Of a stretch of DNA of 64,000 bases, positions 8,971 to 18,392 are shown piece after piece; position 1 is the stretch's first letter; every line of letters starts with the position of its first letter. Source of the stretch: Variovorax sp. CF079 (GTDB taxonomy: Bacteria > Pseudomonadota > Gammaproteobacteria > Burkholderiales > Burkholderiaceae_C); NCBI RefSeq assembly GCF_900101545.1, contig NZ_FMZU01000027.1, positions 1 to 64,000 on the forward strand, given 5' to 3'. The position numbers were made by a program, and so were the translations under genes. Below the pieces are notes generated by a model. It searched no databases and was not told the DNA's origin. It worked only from the letters and a program-made list of their open reading frames with translations.

Positions 8971-10299
8971 ATGACAACCCCGGACCCCTTCGCCGCCTTC
9001 GAGTCGGAGCGCACGGTCATCAAGCCCAAGCCGCGCGCGCCCGGGGGCAACACGCCGGCCGTGCCGCCCACGTCGATGGGCGGTGGCGCCGATCCGCTGC
9101 CGGCCGAAGTGGGCGAGCTGGGCTTGCTCAATCCGCTGGTGTCGGCCGCGGCGAAGCTGCTGGTGCTGATAGGCAAGCTGCGCAATCTGGCGCAAGCGCC
9201 CAACGTGCAGTCGCTACGGGCATCGACCGCGGATGCGGTGAACCAGTTCGACGCCGCCGCGCGCCGCGCCGGCATCTCCAACGAAACGGTGCTGGCCGCG
9301 CGCTACATCCTGTGCACCGCTCTCGACGAGGCGGTGGCCAACACGCCCTGGGGCGTGCAGGGCGGCTGGAACAAGCAGAGCCTCCTGGTGCAGTTCCACA
9401 ACGAGACCTGGGGCGGCGAAAAGATCTTCCAGCTCCTGGCCAAGCTCGCGCAGGACGTGCCCACGCATCGGCAACTGCTCGAGTTGATCTACAGCGTGCT
9501 CGCGCTCGGCTTCGAGGGCCGCTACCGCGTGATCGACAACGGCCGCGCGCAGCTCGACACCGTGCGCCAGCGCCTGGCCGACCTGATCGCGAAAGACCGC
9601 CCGCCGGTCGAAGCCGAGCTCTCGCCGCACTGGCGCGGGCAGGGCACGGGCTCGGCGCGGCTGCGCGAGTCGCTGCCGATGTGGGTGTTCGCGGCCGGCT
9701 TCGCGCTCTTGCTGGCGCTCGCATGGTTCGGCCTGCGGCTCACGCTCAACCACCGCTCTGACACCACCTACGCGGCGGTCTCCAGCCTGCGCGTGCCCAA
9801 CCTGCAGATCGCGCCGCCCGCCATCCTGGCCAAGTCGCCGCGGCTCGCGAAGTTCCTCGAGCCCGAGATCAAGCAGGGCCTGGTCACCGTCACCGACGAG
9901 GCCGACCGCAGCACCGTGCGGCTGCGCGGCGACAGCTTCTTCGGCTCCGGCAGCGCCGACCCGATGGCGCAGTCGCTGCCGGTGCTGAAGCGCATCGGCG
10001 AAGCGCTGGCCGAGGTCAAGGGCGAGGTGCTGATCACCGGCCATTCGGACAACCAGCCGATCCGCTCGATGCGCTATCCGTCCAACTGGCATCTCTCGGC
10101 CGCGCGCGCCGATGCGGTGAAGGGCGCGCTCTCCAGCTTCATCGAGCCGGCCCGCATGCGCTCCGACGGCAAGGCCGATGCGGAGCCGGTCGCGGCCAAC
10201 GACACGCCGGCCAACCGCGCGCGCAACCGTCGCGTCGACATCGTGCTCCTGAGCCCGCCGGACCAGGTGGCCGCCGAACTCGCGGGAGCGAAGCGATGA
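8971..10299 (+). CDS. tssL: T6SS membrane complex protein TssL with C-terminal OmpA-like domain
   Basis: 442 residues. A DotU domain covers about 45-215 (AARYILCTALDEAVANTPWG). One transmembrane helix is at about 236-258 (MWVFAAGFALLLALAWFGL). A C-terminal OmpA/MotB-type peptidoglycan-binding domain follows: GHSDNQPIRS, WHLSAARADAV and NRARNRRVDI. This is the extended TssL form; the OmpA part should anchor the membrane complex to the cell wall. It overlaps tssM by 4 bases (ATGA). A second DotU-like protein with a different C-terminus is at 47182-48507. Confidence 0.95.
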   Translation: MTTPDPFAAFESERTVIKPKPRAPGGNTPAVPPTSMGGGADPLPAEVGELGLLNPLVSAAAKLLVLIGKLRNLAQAPNVQSLRASTADAVNQFDAAARRAGISNETVLAARYILCTALDEAVANTPWGVQGGWNKQSLLVQFHNETWGGEKIFQLLAKLAQDVPTHRQLLELIYSVLALGFEGRYRVIDNGRAQLDTVRQRLADLIAKDRPPVEAELSPHWRGQGTGSARLRESLPMWVFAAGFALLLALAWFGLRLTLNHRSDTTYAAVSSLRVPNLQIAPPAILAKSPRLAKFLEPEIKQGLVTVTDEADRSTVRLRGDSFFGSGSADPMAQSLPVLKRIGEALAEVKGEVLITGHSDNQPIRSMRYPSNWHLSAARADAVKGALSSFIEPARMRSDGKADAEPVAANDTPANRARNRRVDIVLLSPPDQVAAELAGAKR

Positions 10300-13200
10300 A
10301 AAAGCTTTTCGGATGGCTCTTCCATCCCCTCCTGTTGACCGCGCTGGCCCTCGTCGTCGTCGCACTGCTGATCTGGTGGATCGGCCCGCTGATCAAGATC
10401 GGCGCGCTGGCCCCGCTCGAAAGCGAGCTCGCGCGCGCGGTGTTGATCGGCATCATCGTGCTGCTGGTGGTGCTGCGCGCCGTCTACCGCCGCTGGCGCA
10501 CCCGCAAGGCCAGCCAGCATCTGACCGACGGCCTCATGAAGGCGCCCACCGCGCAGCCCGCGGCGGCCGCCGACAACGGCGAGCAGAAGGTGCTCAACAC
10601 GCGCTTCACCGAGGCCGTGGCCACCTTGAAGCAGATGCGCCTGCACGCGGCCGGCAAGAAGCCTGGCTGGCGTGACTGGCTCTCGCTCTCGGGCGGCAGC
10701 TACCTCTACGACCTGCCGTGGTACGTGTTCATCGGCGCGCCCGGCGCCGGCAAGACCACGGCGCTGATCAACTCCGGCCTCTCGTTCCCTCTGGCCGACA
10801 AGTTCGGCCCCGGCGCCATCCGCGGCGTCGGCGGCACGCGCAACTGCGACTGGTGGTTCACCGACGACGCGGTGCTGATTGACACCGCCGGCCGCTACAC
10901 CACGCAAGACAGTCACCAGACGGAAGACAAGAGCGCATGGGAAGGCTTCCTCGGCCTGCTCAAGAAGGTGCGGCCGCGGCGCCCGCTCAACGGCGTGTTC
11001 CTCACCGTCAGCGTGGCCGACCTGCTGAGCCAGGGCACCGAGGCGCGCAGCACGCTCGCGGCCTCGATCCGCGCGCGGCTGCTGGAGCTCGACGCCAAGC
11101 TCACGACGCGCCTGCCCGTCTACGTGTTCGTGACCAAGAGCGACCTGCTCTACGGCTTCAGCGAATACTTCGCCGATCTGGGCAAGGAACAGCGCGCGCA
11201 GGTCTTCGGATTCACGCTGCCGGCCGAGGAGGGCGCGCAGGTCGACGAGAAGGGGCTCGCCACCGCCTTCCAGCGCGAGTTCGGCTTGCTGCACGATCGC
11301 GTCAACGACGCCTTGATCCAGCGCATGCAGCGCGAGACCGACGGCACGCGGCGCGCCGCGATCTTCGGTTTTCCGGCGCAGTTCGGCTCCATCGGGCCGC
11401 TGTTGTCCGACCTGCTCGAGCAGGTCTTCACCGGCTCGCGCTTCGCGCAGCCGCCGTGGGTGCGCGGCGTCTACTTCACCAGCGGCACGCAGGAAGGCAG
11501 CCCGATCGACCGTGTGATGGGCAGCCTCGCGCGCAGCTTCGGGCTCGAGCGCGCCATGCTGCCGCCGCAGAAGAGCAGCGGGCGCAGCTACTTCCTCACC
11601 TCGCTGCTGCGCGACGTGGTGTTTCCCGAGCAGCGCCTCGCGGGCGCCGACGTCAAGCTCGAACGACGCCGAAACACGCTGCGTCTGGCCGGCGTGGCCG
11701 CGATGACGCTGATCACCGTCGCCCTGCTCGCGGGCTGGGGCTACAGCACCTGGCAGAACATGAATTACCTGAAGGCCGTCGAGGCGCGCGTCGAGCCGGC
11801 GCGGCAGACGCTGGCGGCGCTGCCTTCGCGCGTGTCGAACCTGGTCGAGGTCGCGCCGGTGCTGCAGGCGCTGCGCAACATCTGGAAGGCGCCCGAGAAC
11901 CGCGAAGGCGAGGAGCCGCTGTCGATGACGCTCGGCCTCTACCAGGGCGACAAGCTCGATGCCGCCGCGATGCTGGCGCACCAGCGCGCGCTCAACGAGG
12001 CCTTCCTGCCGCAGCTCGCCAAGCGCATCGAGGACCAGCTGCGCACCGCGCAGAAGGACAACCTCGAGTTCAGCTACGAGGCGCTCAAGACCTACCTGAT
12101 GCTGCACCAGCCCGAGCGCTTCGATGCCGATGCGCTCAAGGCCTGGATCACGCTCGACTGGGCGCGCAGCCTCGACCGCGGCATTCCCGAAGAACAGCGC
12201 AAGCTGCTCGAGGACCAGCTGGACGTGCTGATCGCCCAGGGCCCGCCGCGCTCGCCGCTCAAGATGGACGAGAACCTGGTGCGCAACGTGCGCGCGGTGC
12301 TCGCGAGCTATCCGCTGGAGCAGCGCGTGTTCAGCCGCTTGAAGCGCCAGCGCCTCGGCAAGGACATCCCGCCCTTCAGCGTCGCGACCGCCGCCGGCCC
12401 CGCGGGCCCGCTGGTGTTCGAGCGCATCAGCGGCAAGCCGCTCGCCGACGGCGTGCCGGGCATGTTCACCCACGACGGCTACCACAAGCGCTTCCAGAAC
12501 GAGGTCACGGTGCTCACCGGCCTGCTCGCCAACGAGGACCCGTGGGTGCTCGGCCAGGAGCGCGGCACGGCCGACCGCCTGCGTGACGCCGCCGCGCTCG
12601 GCGCGCTGACCGACCGCGTGCGCAGGCTCTACCTCGAGGAGTACGTCAAGGTGTGGGAGGCGCTCCTGTCCGACGTGCGCCTGGTGCGCGCCACCGGCCT
12701 GGAGAAGAACATCGAGACCGCGCGCATCCTCTCGGGCACCGGCTCGCCGCTCGCCAGCTTCCTGCGCGCGGTGGTCAAGGAGACCACGCTGACGCCGGCC
12801 GAGACCAGCAGGGACGTGGTGAGCAAGGCCACCGAGACCGTGCGCAACACGCGCAAGGGACTGGAAGACCTGTTCGGCGGCGACCCCAGCAAGCCGGCGG
12901 CCGCGCCCAGGCGCATCGAGAGCATCGTCGACGACCGCTTCGAGCCGCTGCGCCGCCTCGTCACCTCGCCCACGCCGAACGGGCCGGCGCCGATCGACGA
13001 TGCGCTCAAGCTCTTCAACGAGGTCTACGTCTACCTCAACGCAGTCGACACCGCGGTCAAGAGCCGCAGCTCGCCGCCGCCCGGCGACGTGGCCGGCAAG
13101 CTCAAGTCCGATGCCGGGCGCCTGCCGGAACCAGTGCGCACCATGGTCGAGAACCTGAGCCAGGCCGGCGCCACGCAGGCGCGCGTGGCCGAGCGCGGCA

Positions 13201-13895
13201 GCCTGAGCCAGGACCTGCGTCCGGTGACCGAGTTCTGCACCCGCGCGATCGCCGGGCGCTATCCCTTCGTCACCAGCAGCAAGCGCGACGTGCTGCCCGA
13301 GGACTTCGGCCAGATGTTCGGTCCCGGCGGCCTGATGGACGACTTCTTCCAGAAGCGGCTGGCTGCGCTGGTCGACACCAGCACGCGGCCCTGGCGCTAC
13401 AAGCCGGTGGCGGAGCAGGGCGCGATCACGGCGCAGGCGATCGCGCAGTTCGAGCGCGCGGCGCGCATCAAGGACATCTTCTTCCGCGCCGCCGGCCGCA
13501 CGCCCGCCATGCGGCTGGACTTCAAGCCGGTCGAGATGGATGCCGGCATCACGCAGTTCATCCTCGATGTCGACGGCCAGCTCGTGAAATACGCGCACGG
13601 CCCGGTGGTGCCGATGGCGGTGCAATGGCCCGGCCCCAAGGGCAGCAACCAGGTGCGCGTGCAGGTCAGCCCGCCGTCGACCAGCGGCAGCTCGGGCATG
13701 GCGGTCGACGGGCCGTGGGCCCTGTTCCGCGTGCTCGACGACGGCCAGCTCGAAGCCGGCGACGCGCCCGAGAAATTCTTCATCACCTTCCAGATCGGTG
13801 CCCGCAAAACGCGCTTCGAGGTGACGACCAACAGCGTGCAGCATCCGATCCGCTTGCGCGAGCTGCGGGAGTTCGCGTGTCCGGAGGGCTTGTGA
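10296..13895 (+). CDS. tssM: T6SS membrane complex protein TssM (IcmF family)
   Basis: 1199 residues, full length. Two N-terminal membrane helices (about 11-28 and 47-63) precede a cytoplasmic NTPase-like domain with Walker A GAPGAGKTT at 147-155 and VLIDTAGRY at 193-201. A third helix lies near 463-482 (AAMTLITVALLAGWGY), followed by the long periplasmic IcmF-related and DUF1215-type region that contacts TssJ. With TssL and TssJ it forms the trans-envelope complex. It overlaps tagF by 4 bases (GTGA). A short paralogue without a P-loop is at 46066-47157. Confidence 0.95.
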   Translation: MKKLFGWLFHPLLLTALALVVVALLIWWIGPLIKIGALAPLESELARAVLIGIIVLLVVLRAVYRRWRTRKASQHLTDGLMKAPTAQPAAAADNGEQKVLNTRFTEAVATLKQMRLHAAGKKPGWRDWLSLSGGSYLYDLPWYVFIGAPGAGKTTALINSGLSFPLADKFGPGAIRGVGGTRNCDWWFTDDAVLIDTAGRYTTQDSHQTEDKSAWEGFLGLLKKVRPRRPLNGVFLTVSVADLLSQGTEARSTLAASIRARLLELDAKLTTRLPVYVFVTKSDLLYGFSEYFADLGKEQRAQVFGFTLPAEEGAQVDEKGLATAFQREFGLLHDRVNDALIQRMQRETDGTRRAAIFGFPAQFGSIGPLLSDLLEQVFTGSRFAQPPWVRGVYFTSGTQEGSPIDRVMGSLARSFGLERAMLPPQKSSGRSYFLTSLLRDVVFPEQRLAGADVKLERRRNTLRLAGVAAMTLITVALLAGWGYSTWQNMNYLKAVEARVEPARQTLAALPSRVSNLVEVAPVLQALRNIWKAPENREGEEPLSMTLGLYQGDKLDAAAMLAHQRALNEAFLPQLAKRIEDQLRTAQKDNLEFSYEALKTYLMLHQPERFDADALKAWITLDWARSLDRGIPEEQRKLLEDQLDVLIAQGPPRSPLKMDENLVRNVRAVLASYPLEQRVFSRLKRQRLGKDIPPFSVATAAGPAGPLVFERISGKPLADGVPGMFTHDGYHKRFQNEVTVLTGLLANEDPWVLGQERGTADRLRDAAALGALTDRVRRLYLEEYVKVWEALLSDVRLVRATGLEKNIETARILSGTGSPLASFLRAVVKETTLTPAETSRDVVSKATETVRNTRKGLEDLFGGDPSKPAAAPRRIESIVDDRFEPLRRLVTSPTPNGPAPIDDALKLFNEVYVYLNAVDTAVKSRSSPPPGDVAGKLKSDAGRLPEPVRTMVENLSQAGATQARVAERGSLSQDLRPVTEFCTRAIAGRYPFVTSSKRDVLPEDFGQMFGPGGLMDDFFQKRLAALVDTSTRPWRYKPVAEQGAITAQAIAQFERAARIKDIFFRAAGRTPAMRLDFKPVEMDAGITQFILDVDGQLVKYAHGPVVPMAVQWPGPKGSNQVRVQVSPPSTSGSSGMAVDGPWALFRVLDDGQLEAGDAPEKFFITFQIGARKTRFEVTTNSVQHPIRLRELREFACPEGL

Positions 13896-14542
13896 ATTCG
13901 CAACAGGATGCCGCTTCGAACATGGCGCCGGGCTGGTTCGGCAAGCTGCCCGGCATGGGCGACTTTGCGAGCCGCCGTCTGCCCGAGCCCTTCCGCAACG
14001 CCTGGGACCGCTGGCTGCAGCATGGGCTCACGCGGCTGCGCGCGCGGCGCGAAGACTGGACCGAGCGCTATCTCCAGGCGCCGCTCTGGTGCTTCGTGCT
14101 CGGCGAGGGCGTGATCGGCGCCGGCGGCTGGCTCGGCGTGATGATGCCCTCGGTCGACGGCGTGGGGCGCTACTTTCCCTTCACAATCGCAGCCGAGCTG
14201 GTGTCCTCGCGCCCCGAGCTGCATGGCGCTGTGCTGGCGCGCACGCAGCACTGGTGGACGCTGGCCGCGCAGGCCGCGCTCGAAGGGCTGGAGCACGATC
14301 TCGATGCGCAGCGCTTCGATGCGCGCCTGCAGGAATTGTTTGCGGGCTTTTCGGTCGAGGCGGGCGAGGGCGACGGGCCGTCGCTGGCGCTGCCGGTGAC
14401 GCGCCACTCGCTGTGGTTCACCGATCCGGTGGCCGAACGAGGCCCGGGCATGACCAGCCAGGGCCTGCCGCAGGATGACCAGTTCGATGCGCTGTTCGGC
14501 TTCGGACCCGATGCCGCTGCGCAGGAAGGGGAGGCAGCATGA
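13892..14542 (+). CDS. tagF: T6SS-associated protein TagF
   Basis: 216 residues. The GTG at 13892 overlaps the tssM stop and has GGAGGG five bases upstream; ATG 13922 is the alternative. The start of the domain, GWFGKLPGMGDFASRRLP with LGVMMPSVDGVGRYFP, is the TagF (DUF2094) signature. In Pseudomonas aeruginosa TagF is a negative post-translational regulator that keeps the Fha-dependent system off until the kinase pathway relieves it. Kinase, FHA and phosphatase genes are all present here. Confidence 0.92.
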   Translation: MNSQQDAASNMAPGWFGKLPGMGDFASRRLPEPFRNAWDRWLQHGLTRLRARREDWTERYLQAPLWCFVLGEGVIGAGGWLGVMMPSVDGVGRYFPFTIAAELVSSRPELHGAVLARTQHWWTLAAQAALEGLEHDLDAQRFDARLQELFAGFSVEAGEGDGPSLALPVTRHSLWFTDPVAERGPGMTSQGLPQDDQFDALFGFGPDAAAQEGEAA

Positions 14543-14597
14543 GCCGCCGGGCCGCTCCCAAGGCGAATACCGCAGTGCGTAGCACGGAGCTTAGCCA

Positions 14598-16472
14598 ATG
14601 AGCCCCGACGACGACCGGCCGCCAGGCACACCGCCGCAAGAAGGCGACGACCGCACGCAGGTCGTCACCGGCCGGCCTGCTGCGCCCACGCCGGACGAGG
14701 GCGCGACCGTCATCTCCGGCGGCACCGCGCTGCCGGCGAGCGAGATGCCCACCGTGGCCGGCATCACGCGCGCCGAGAAAGCGCCGAGCAACGCCGAGGC
14801 TGGGTTGCTTCCGGTGGGCAGCCGGCTCGCCGAATTCGAGGTCACGCGCATCGTCGGGCAGGGCGGCTTCGGCGTCGTCTACGAGGCCTGGGACCCGACG
14901 CTCGAACGCGTGGTCGCGATCAAGGAATACCTGCCGACCTCGCTCTCGACGCGCCAGCTCGACGGCACGGTCGCGCCCTTGTCCGAACGGCACCGCGAGA
15001 CCTTCGAGCTCGGCATGCGCAGCTTCATCAACGAGGCGCGCCTCCTGGCCCAGTTCGACCATCCCTCGCTGCTCAAGGTCTACCGCTTCTGGCAGGAGCG
15101 CGGCACCACCTACATGGTGATGCCCTTCTACCGCGGCGACACGCTGCGCCAGGCGCTGGCTGCCATGACGGGAGGCGTCGACGAAGCCTGGCTGATGCGC
15201 ATCATGGACGGCGTGACGCAGGCGCTCGCGGTGATGCACCACGCCCACTGCTACCACCGCGACATCGCGCCCGACAACATCATCCTGCTCGAAGGCTCGG
15301 GCCGTCCCGTGGTGCTGGACTTCGGCGCCGCGCGGCGCGTGATCACCGACAAGACGCAGGCGATCACGGTCATCCTCAAGCCCGGCTACGCGCCGATCGA
15401 GCAGTACGCCGAGATGCCCGACATGTCGCAGGGCGCGTGGACCGATGTCTATGCGCTCGCGGCCGTGATGCACGTGGCCGTCTGCGGCCGCGCGCCGCCG
15501 CCCTCGGTCGCGCGCCTCCTGGCCGACAGCTATGTGCCGCTGGCAGGCAACGAGGCGCTGCTGCAGCGCTACAGCCCCGGGCTGCTCGCGGCCATCGATG
15601 CCGGCCTGGGCGTGCGGCCCGAATCGAGGCCGCAGTCGATGGAAGCGCTGCGTGCGGCGCTGGGTCTGGATGGCGACCGGACGGTGATCCGTGCGCCGGC
15701 GCCGGCACCCGCGGCGGCACCGGGTGGACGTACCGGCAGCGCGAGTCCTGCGGCACCCGCGCCCGCGCCGGCTCCCAAGGGCAAGGGCGCGGCCATCGCC
15801 GCCGTGGCCTCCGTGGCCGTCATTGCCGCCGCGGGCGGATGGTGGTGGTTCCAGGGCAAGCCGGCCGACACGACGCCGGCCGGCGCAGCGCCGCCGCCGT
15901 CCACCGACGTCGCGCAGACGCCGGCGCCTCCACCTCCACCGCCCCCGCCACCACCCAAGGTGCGCACGCCGGGCGAGTCATTGCAGTCGCTGGCCGAAGG
16001 CGCCGCGCCGGGCTTCGAGGTGACGGCGAACCCACGCAAGGCCGAGGTCGCGATCGGCAAGGACAGGCTGGGCTTCGAGGTGCGCAGCAAGCGCGAAGGC
16101 TTCGTCTACGTCTACCTGCTGTCCAGCGGCGGCGAGCTGTTCCTGCTGTTCCCGAACCTGCTCGACAAGTACAACAAGATCGGCGCCGGTGCTGCGTTGT
16201 CGCTGCCGCGCGCTTCGTGGCCGATGGACGCGGGCGGGCCGGCCGGCATCAACCAGTTCGCGGTGCTGGTCAGCGAGCACGAGCGCGACTTCAGCGCCTC
16301 GGGCATCCAGAACGACGGCGTGTTCCCACAGTTCCCGCTGCCCGTGCTGGCAGCGCTCGAGGCCGCGCGCGGCAGCGGGCCGCCGCCGCTCGCGGGCAAG
16401 CCGGTGTGCGCGCCCAACACACCGTGCAACGACGTCTATGGCAGCGCGTTTTTCAAAATCACCGAGAAGTAA
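14598..16472 (+). CDS. Membrane-anchored Ser/Thr protein kinase of the T6SS (PpkA-like) with C-terminal DUF4384-like domain
   Basis: 624 residues. The kinase domain spans about 80-350: glycine loop GQGGFGVVYE (87-96), Lys109 in AIKEY, catalytic HRD at 220-222 and DFG at 241-243. A transmembrane helix lies near 396-418 with a Pro-rich tail. The periplasmic part (about 483-570) resembles DUF4384 (VYVYLLSSGGELFLLFPN...). In the known threonine-phosphorylation pathway PpkA phosphorylates Fha to promote T6SS assembly and PppA reverses it. The ligand-sensing part of this kinase differs from the VWA domain of P. aeruginosa PpkA. There is a 55-base gap after tagF. Confidence 0.9.
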   Translation: MSPDDDRPPGTPPQEGDDRTQVVTGRPAAPTPDEGATVISGGTALPASEMPTVAGITRAEKAPSNAEAGLLPVGSRLAEFEVTRIVGQGGFGVVYEAWDPTLERVVAIKEYLPTSLSTRQLDGTVAPLSERHRETFELGMRSFINEARLLAQFDHPSLLKVYRFWQERGTTYMVMPFYRGDTLRQALAAMTGGVDEAWLMRIMDGVTQALAVMHHAHCYHRDIAPDNIILLEGSGRPVVLDFGAARRVITDKTQAITVILKPGYAPIEQYAEMPDMSQGAWTDVYALAAVMHVAVCGRAPPPSVARLLADSYVPLAGNEALLQRYSPGLLAAIDAGLGVRPESRPQSMEALRAALGLDGDRTVIRAPAPAPAAAPGGRTGSASPAAPAPAPAPKGKGAAIAAVASVAVIAAAGGWWWFQGKPADTTPAGAAPPPSTDVAQTPAPPPPPPPPPPKVRTPGESLQSLAEGAAPGFEVTANPRKAEVAIGKDRLGFEVRSKREGFVYVYLLSSGGELFLLFPNLLDKYNKIGAGAALSLPRASWPMDAGGPAGINQFAVLVSEHERDFSASGIQNDGVFPQFPLPVLAALEAARGSGPPPLAGKPVCAPNTPCNDVYGSAFFKITEK

Positions 16473-16526
16473 TCGTCTGTGGGGCAGCGGCCCGTCAGGC
16501 CCCGCCCCCCAGACCAGGAGTTCTTC

Positions 16527-18155
16527 ATGAACAAGCCTTCCTCACTGCCCTTCGCTTCACCCGCCCGCTGGGGTGCCGCCGCCATCGCGATGGCCGCGCT
16601 GGCGGCCTGCGGCACGATGCCGGGGGTCAGCTCCACAAGCTCCACACCGGCCACGGCCAGTGCCCCCGCCGCCGCGCCCGCGGCAGCCGCGGCTGCGCAG
16701 GTCACGCCCGCGCCCTCCGCCTCGCGCCCGGCTTCGACCAGCGCCGGCGCCAGCGTGGCCGGCCAGTCGCGCACCTTCTCGACCCAGCTTGCCACCTACA
16801 CCTCGGTGGGCTTCGACGCCGTGCCGGGCTGGGGCCGCGACGATTTCGCCGAAAGCTGGCCTGCCTTCCTCGGCAGCTGCAAGGTGCTGACCGGCCGCGG
16901 CACCGAATGGCGGCAGGTCTGCGATCGCGCGCGCGCCGTCGACGACAAGAGCAATCCGGCCATCCGCGGCTTCTTCGAGCGCGAGTTCTCGGCCTACCAG
17001 ATCCGCGACGACGACCGCCGGCCCGACGGCGTGGTCACCGGTTACTTCGAGCCCGAGATCACCGGCAGCCGGCAGTACGCGCCGCCCTTCATCTATCCGG
17101 TGTACGGCCAGCCCGAAGACATGCTGTTCGCCGATGCGCGCAAGCTGCCGGCCGGCAGCGGCACGGTGGCGGCGCGCGTCGAAGGCCGCAACGTGGTGGT
17201 GCAGAGCGGCCTCAGCACGCGCGACATGGGCGCGCCGGGCCTCTATGCGCTCGACCTCTCGGCCATCACGCGCGACACGCTGGACCGCAAGGTACGCCTG
17301 CGCATCGAGGGCAGGCGCCTGCTGCCCTACTACACGCGCGAAGAGATCGAGACCAAGGGCGCGCCCAACGCGCGCGTGCTGGCCTTCGTGAGCAGCGCCA
17401 CCGCGCTCTACGAGATGCAGATCCAGGGCTCGGGCCGAATCCGGCTGCCCAACGGCGACGTGATCCGCGTCGCCTATGCCGAACAGAACGGCCAGCCCTT
17501 CCGGCCGACGCTGGCGCAGTCCTCCTCGGGCAAGACGCGCAGTCCCGTCAAGGTGCGCGGCGGCGCGATCGAGCTCGAACTCGACGACGGCGATGACGAC
17601 GAGGACAGCAACGACACCTCGGTGATCCGCACCCGCGGCTTCACGCTCGCGCGTCCCGTCAACAGCGGCGCGGTCATGGTGCCGGGGCGGCGCGTGGCCG
17701 GGCCGGTGATCGGCACCGGCATCAAGGACCCGAGCTATGTGTTCTTCAAGGAGTCGCCGGGCAGCGGCGGCGGGCCGGTCGGTGCCTTCGGCGTGCCGCT
17801 GTCGGCCGGCCGCTCGATCGCAGTCGATCCGCGCAGCACGCCGCTGGGCTATCCGGTCTTCGTCTCCACGCGTGCGCCCGGCACCGGCACGCCGATGCAG
17901 CGCCTCACCATCGCGCAGGACACCGGCGGCGCGATCCGCGGCGCGGTGCGGGCCGACTATTTCTTCGGCAACGGCCAGCAGGCCGCGACCCAGGCCCGGC
18001 GCATGAAGGAGCGCGGCCAGCTGTGGATCCTGCTGCCGCGCGGCCTCGCGGTGGCGGCGGCCGCGACCTCGACCATTCGCACGCGTGGCGCGGCGGTCGG
18101 TGCTGACTTGCCGCAATGCCTTGTGCCTGAAGAAGGCGCGTGCGTCGATGACTAG
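16527..18155 (+). CDS. MltA-type lytic transglycosylase lipoprotein within the T6SS operon
   Basis: 542 residues. The start at 16527 has CAGGAG upstream and gives a lipoprotein signal with lipobox LAAC. An MltA domain (about 150-380; GSGRIRLPNGDVIRVAY) precedes the 3D domain with AQDTGGAIRG; D465 and D477 stand there, the latter at the place of the catalytic aspartate of MltA. It is longer than E. coli MltA and carries an acidic insertion (DDGDDDEDSND). Lytic transglycosylases open peptidoglycan; in this position it probably makes room for the secretion complex. That role is inferred from context. Confidence 0.88.
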   Translation: MNKPSSLPFASPARWGAAAIAMAALAACGTMPGVSSTSSTPATASAPAAAPAAAAAAQVTPAPSASRPASTSAGASVAGQSRTFSTQLATYTSVGFDAVPGWGRDDFAESWPAFLGSCKVLTGRGTEWRQVCDRARAVDDKSNPAIRGFFEREFSAYQIRDDDRRPDGVVTGYFEPEITGSRQYAPPFIYPVYGQPEDMLFADARKLPAGSGTVAARVEGRNVVVQSGLSTRDMGAPGLYALDLSAITRDTLDRKVRLRIEGRRLLPYYTREEIETKGAPNARVLAFVSSATALYEMQIQGSGRIRLPNGDVIRVAYAEQNGQPFRPTLAQSSSGKTRSPVKVRGGAIELELDDGDDDEDSNDTSVIRTRGFTLARPVNSGAVMVPGRRVAGPVIGTGIKDPSYVFFKESPGSGGGPVGAFGVPLSAGRSIAVDPRSTPLGYPVFVSTRAPGTGTPMQRLTIAQDTGGAIRGAVRADYFFGNGQQAATQARRMKERGQLWILLPRGLAVAAAATSTIRTRGAAVGADLPQCLVPEEGACVDD

Positions 18156-18210
18156 GAACGCCGCAAGGCTGATGGGCGCGTCGGCGGGCGGTATGCCCTG
18201 TGCCGGCCGA

Positions 18211-18309
18211 CCCCTCACCCTAGCCCTCTCCCGGAGGGAGAGGGAACAAGGAACGCTTCACGCGCAGGTCTTACTCCCTCTCCCTCCGGGAGAGGGCGGG
18301 GGTGAGGGC
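18211..18309. repeat. REP-like nested inverted repeat
   Basis: Two arms of about 36 bases (18211-18246 and 18274-18309) are near-perfect inverted copies separated by about 27 bases. Each arm itself contains a palindrome of the CCCTCTCCC...GGGAGAGGG type (18224-18244 and 18276-18296). Such CCCTCACCCTAGCCCTCTCCC elements are dispersed intergenic repeats in GC-rich proteobacteria. It lies in the 237-base gap between the mltA-like gene and the sigma-like gene and may end transcription or stabilise the upstream mRNA. Confidence 0.75.
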
Positions 18310-18392
18310 GCCGGGCCTTCGAAGCGCACGCAGCCGCCGAATACCGGGCGGACAGCCCAACGGGCAAAGACACCGTAGTCGCGAAACACACC

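Noticed and set aside
10074..13844. 1256-residue open frame on the minus strand opposite tssM
   Set aside because: An antisense shadow of GC-rich coding sequence: composition is His/Arg/Ala/Gly-rich, no domain, and the plus strand carries an unmistakable TssM.
15691..16090. Proline-rich segment opposite and within the kinase gene as a separate repeat gene
   Set aside because: The proline run belongs to the linker after the kinase membrane helix; antisense glycine runs are its mirror.
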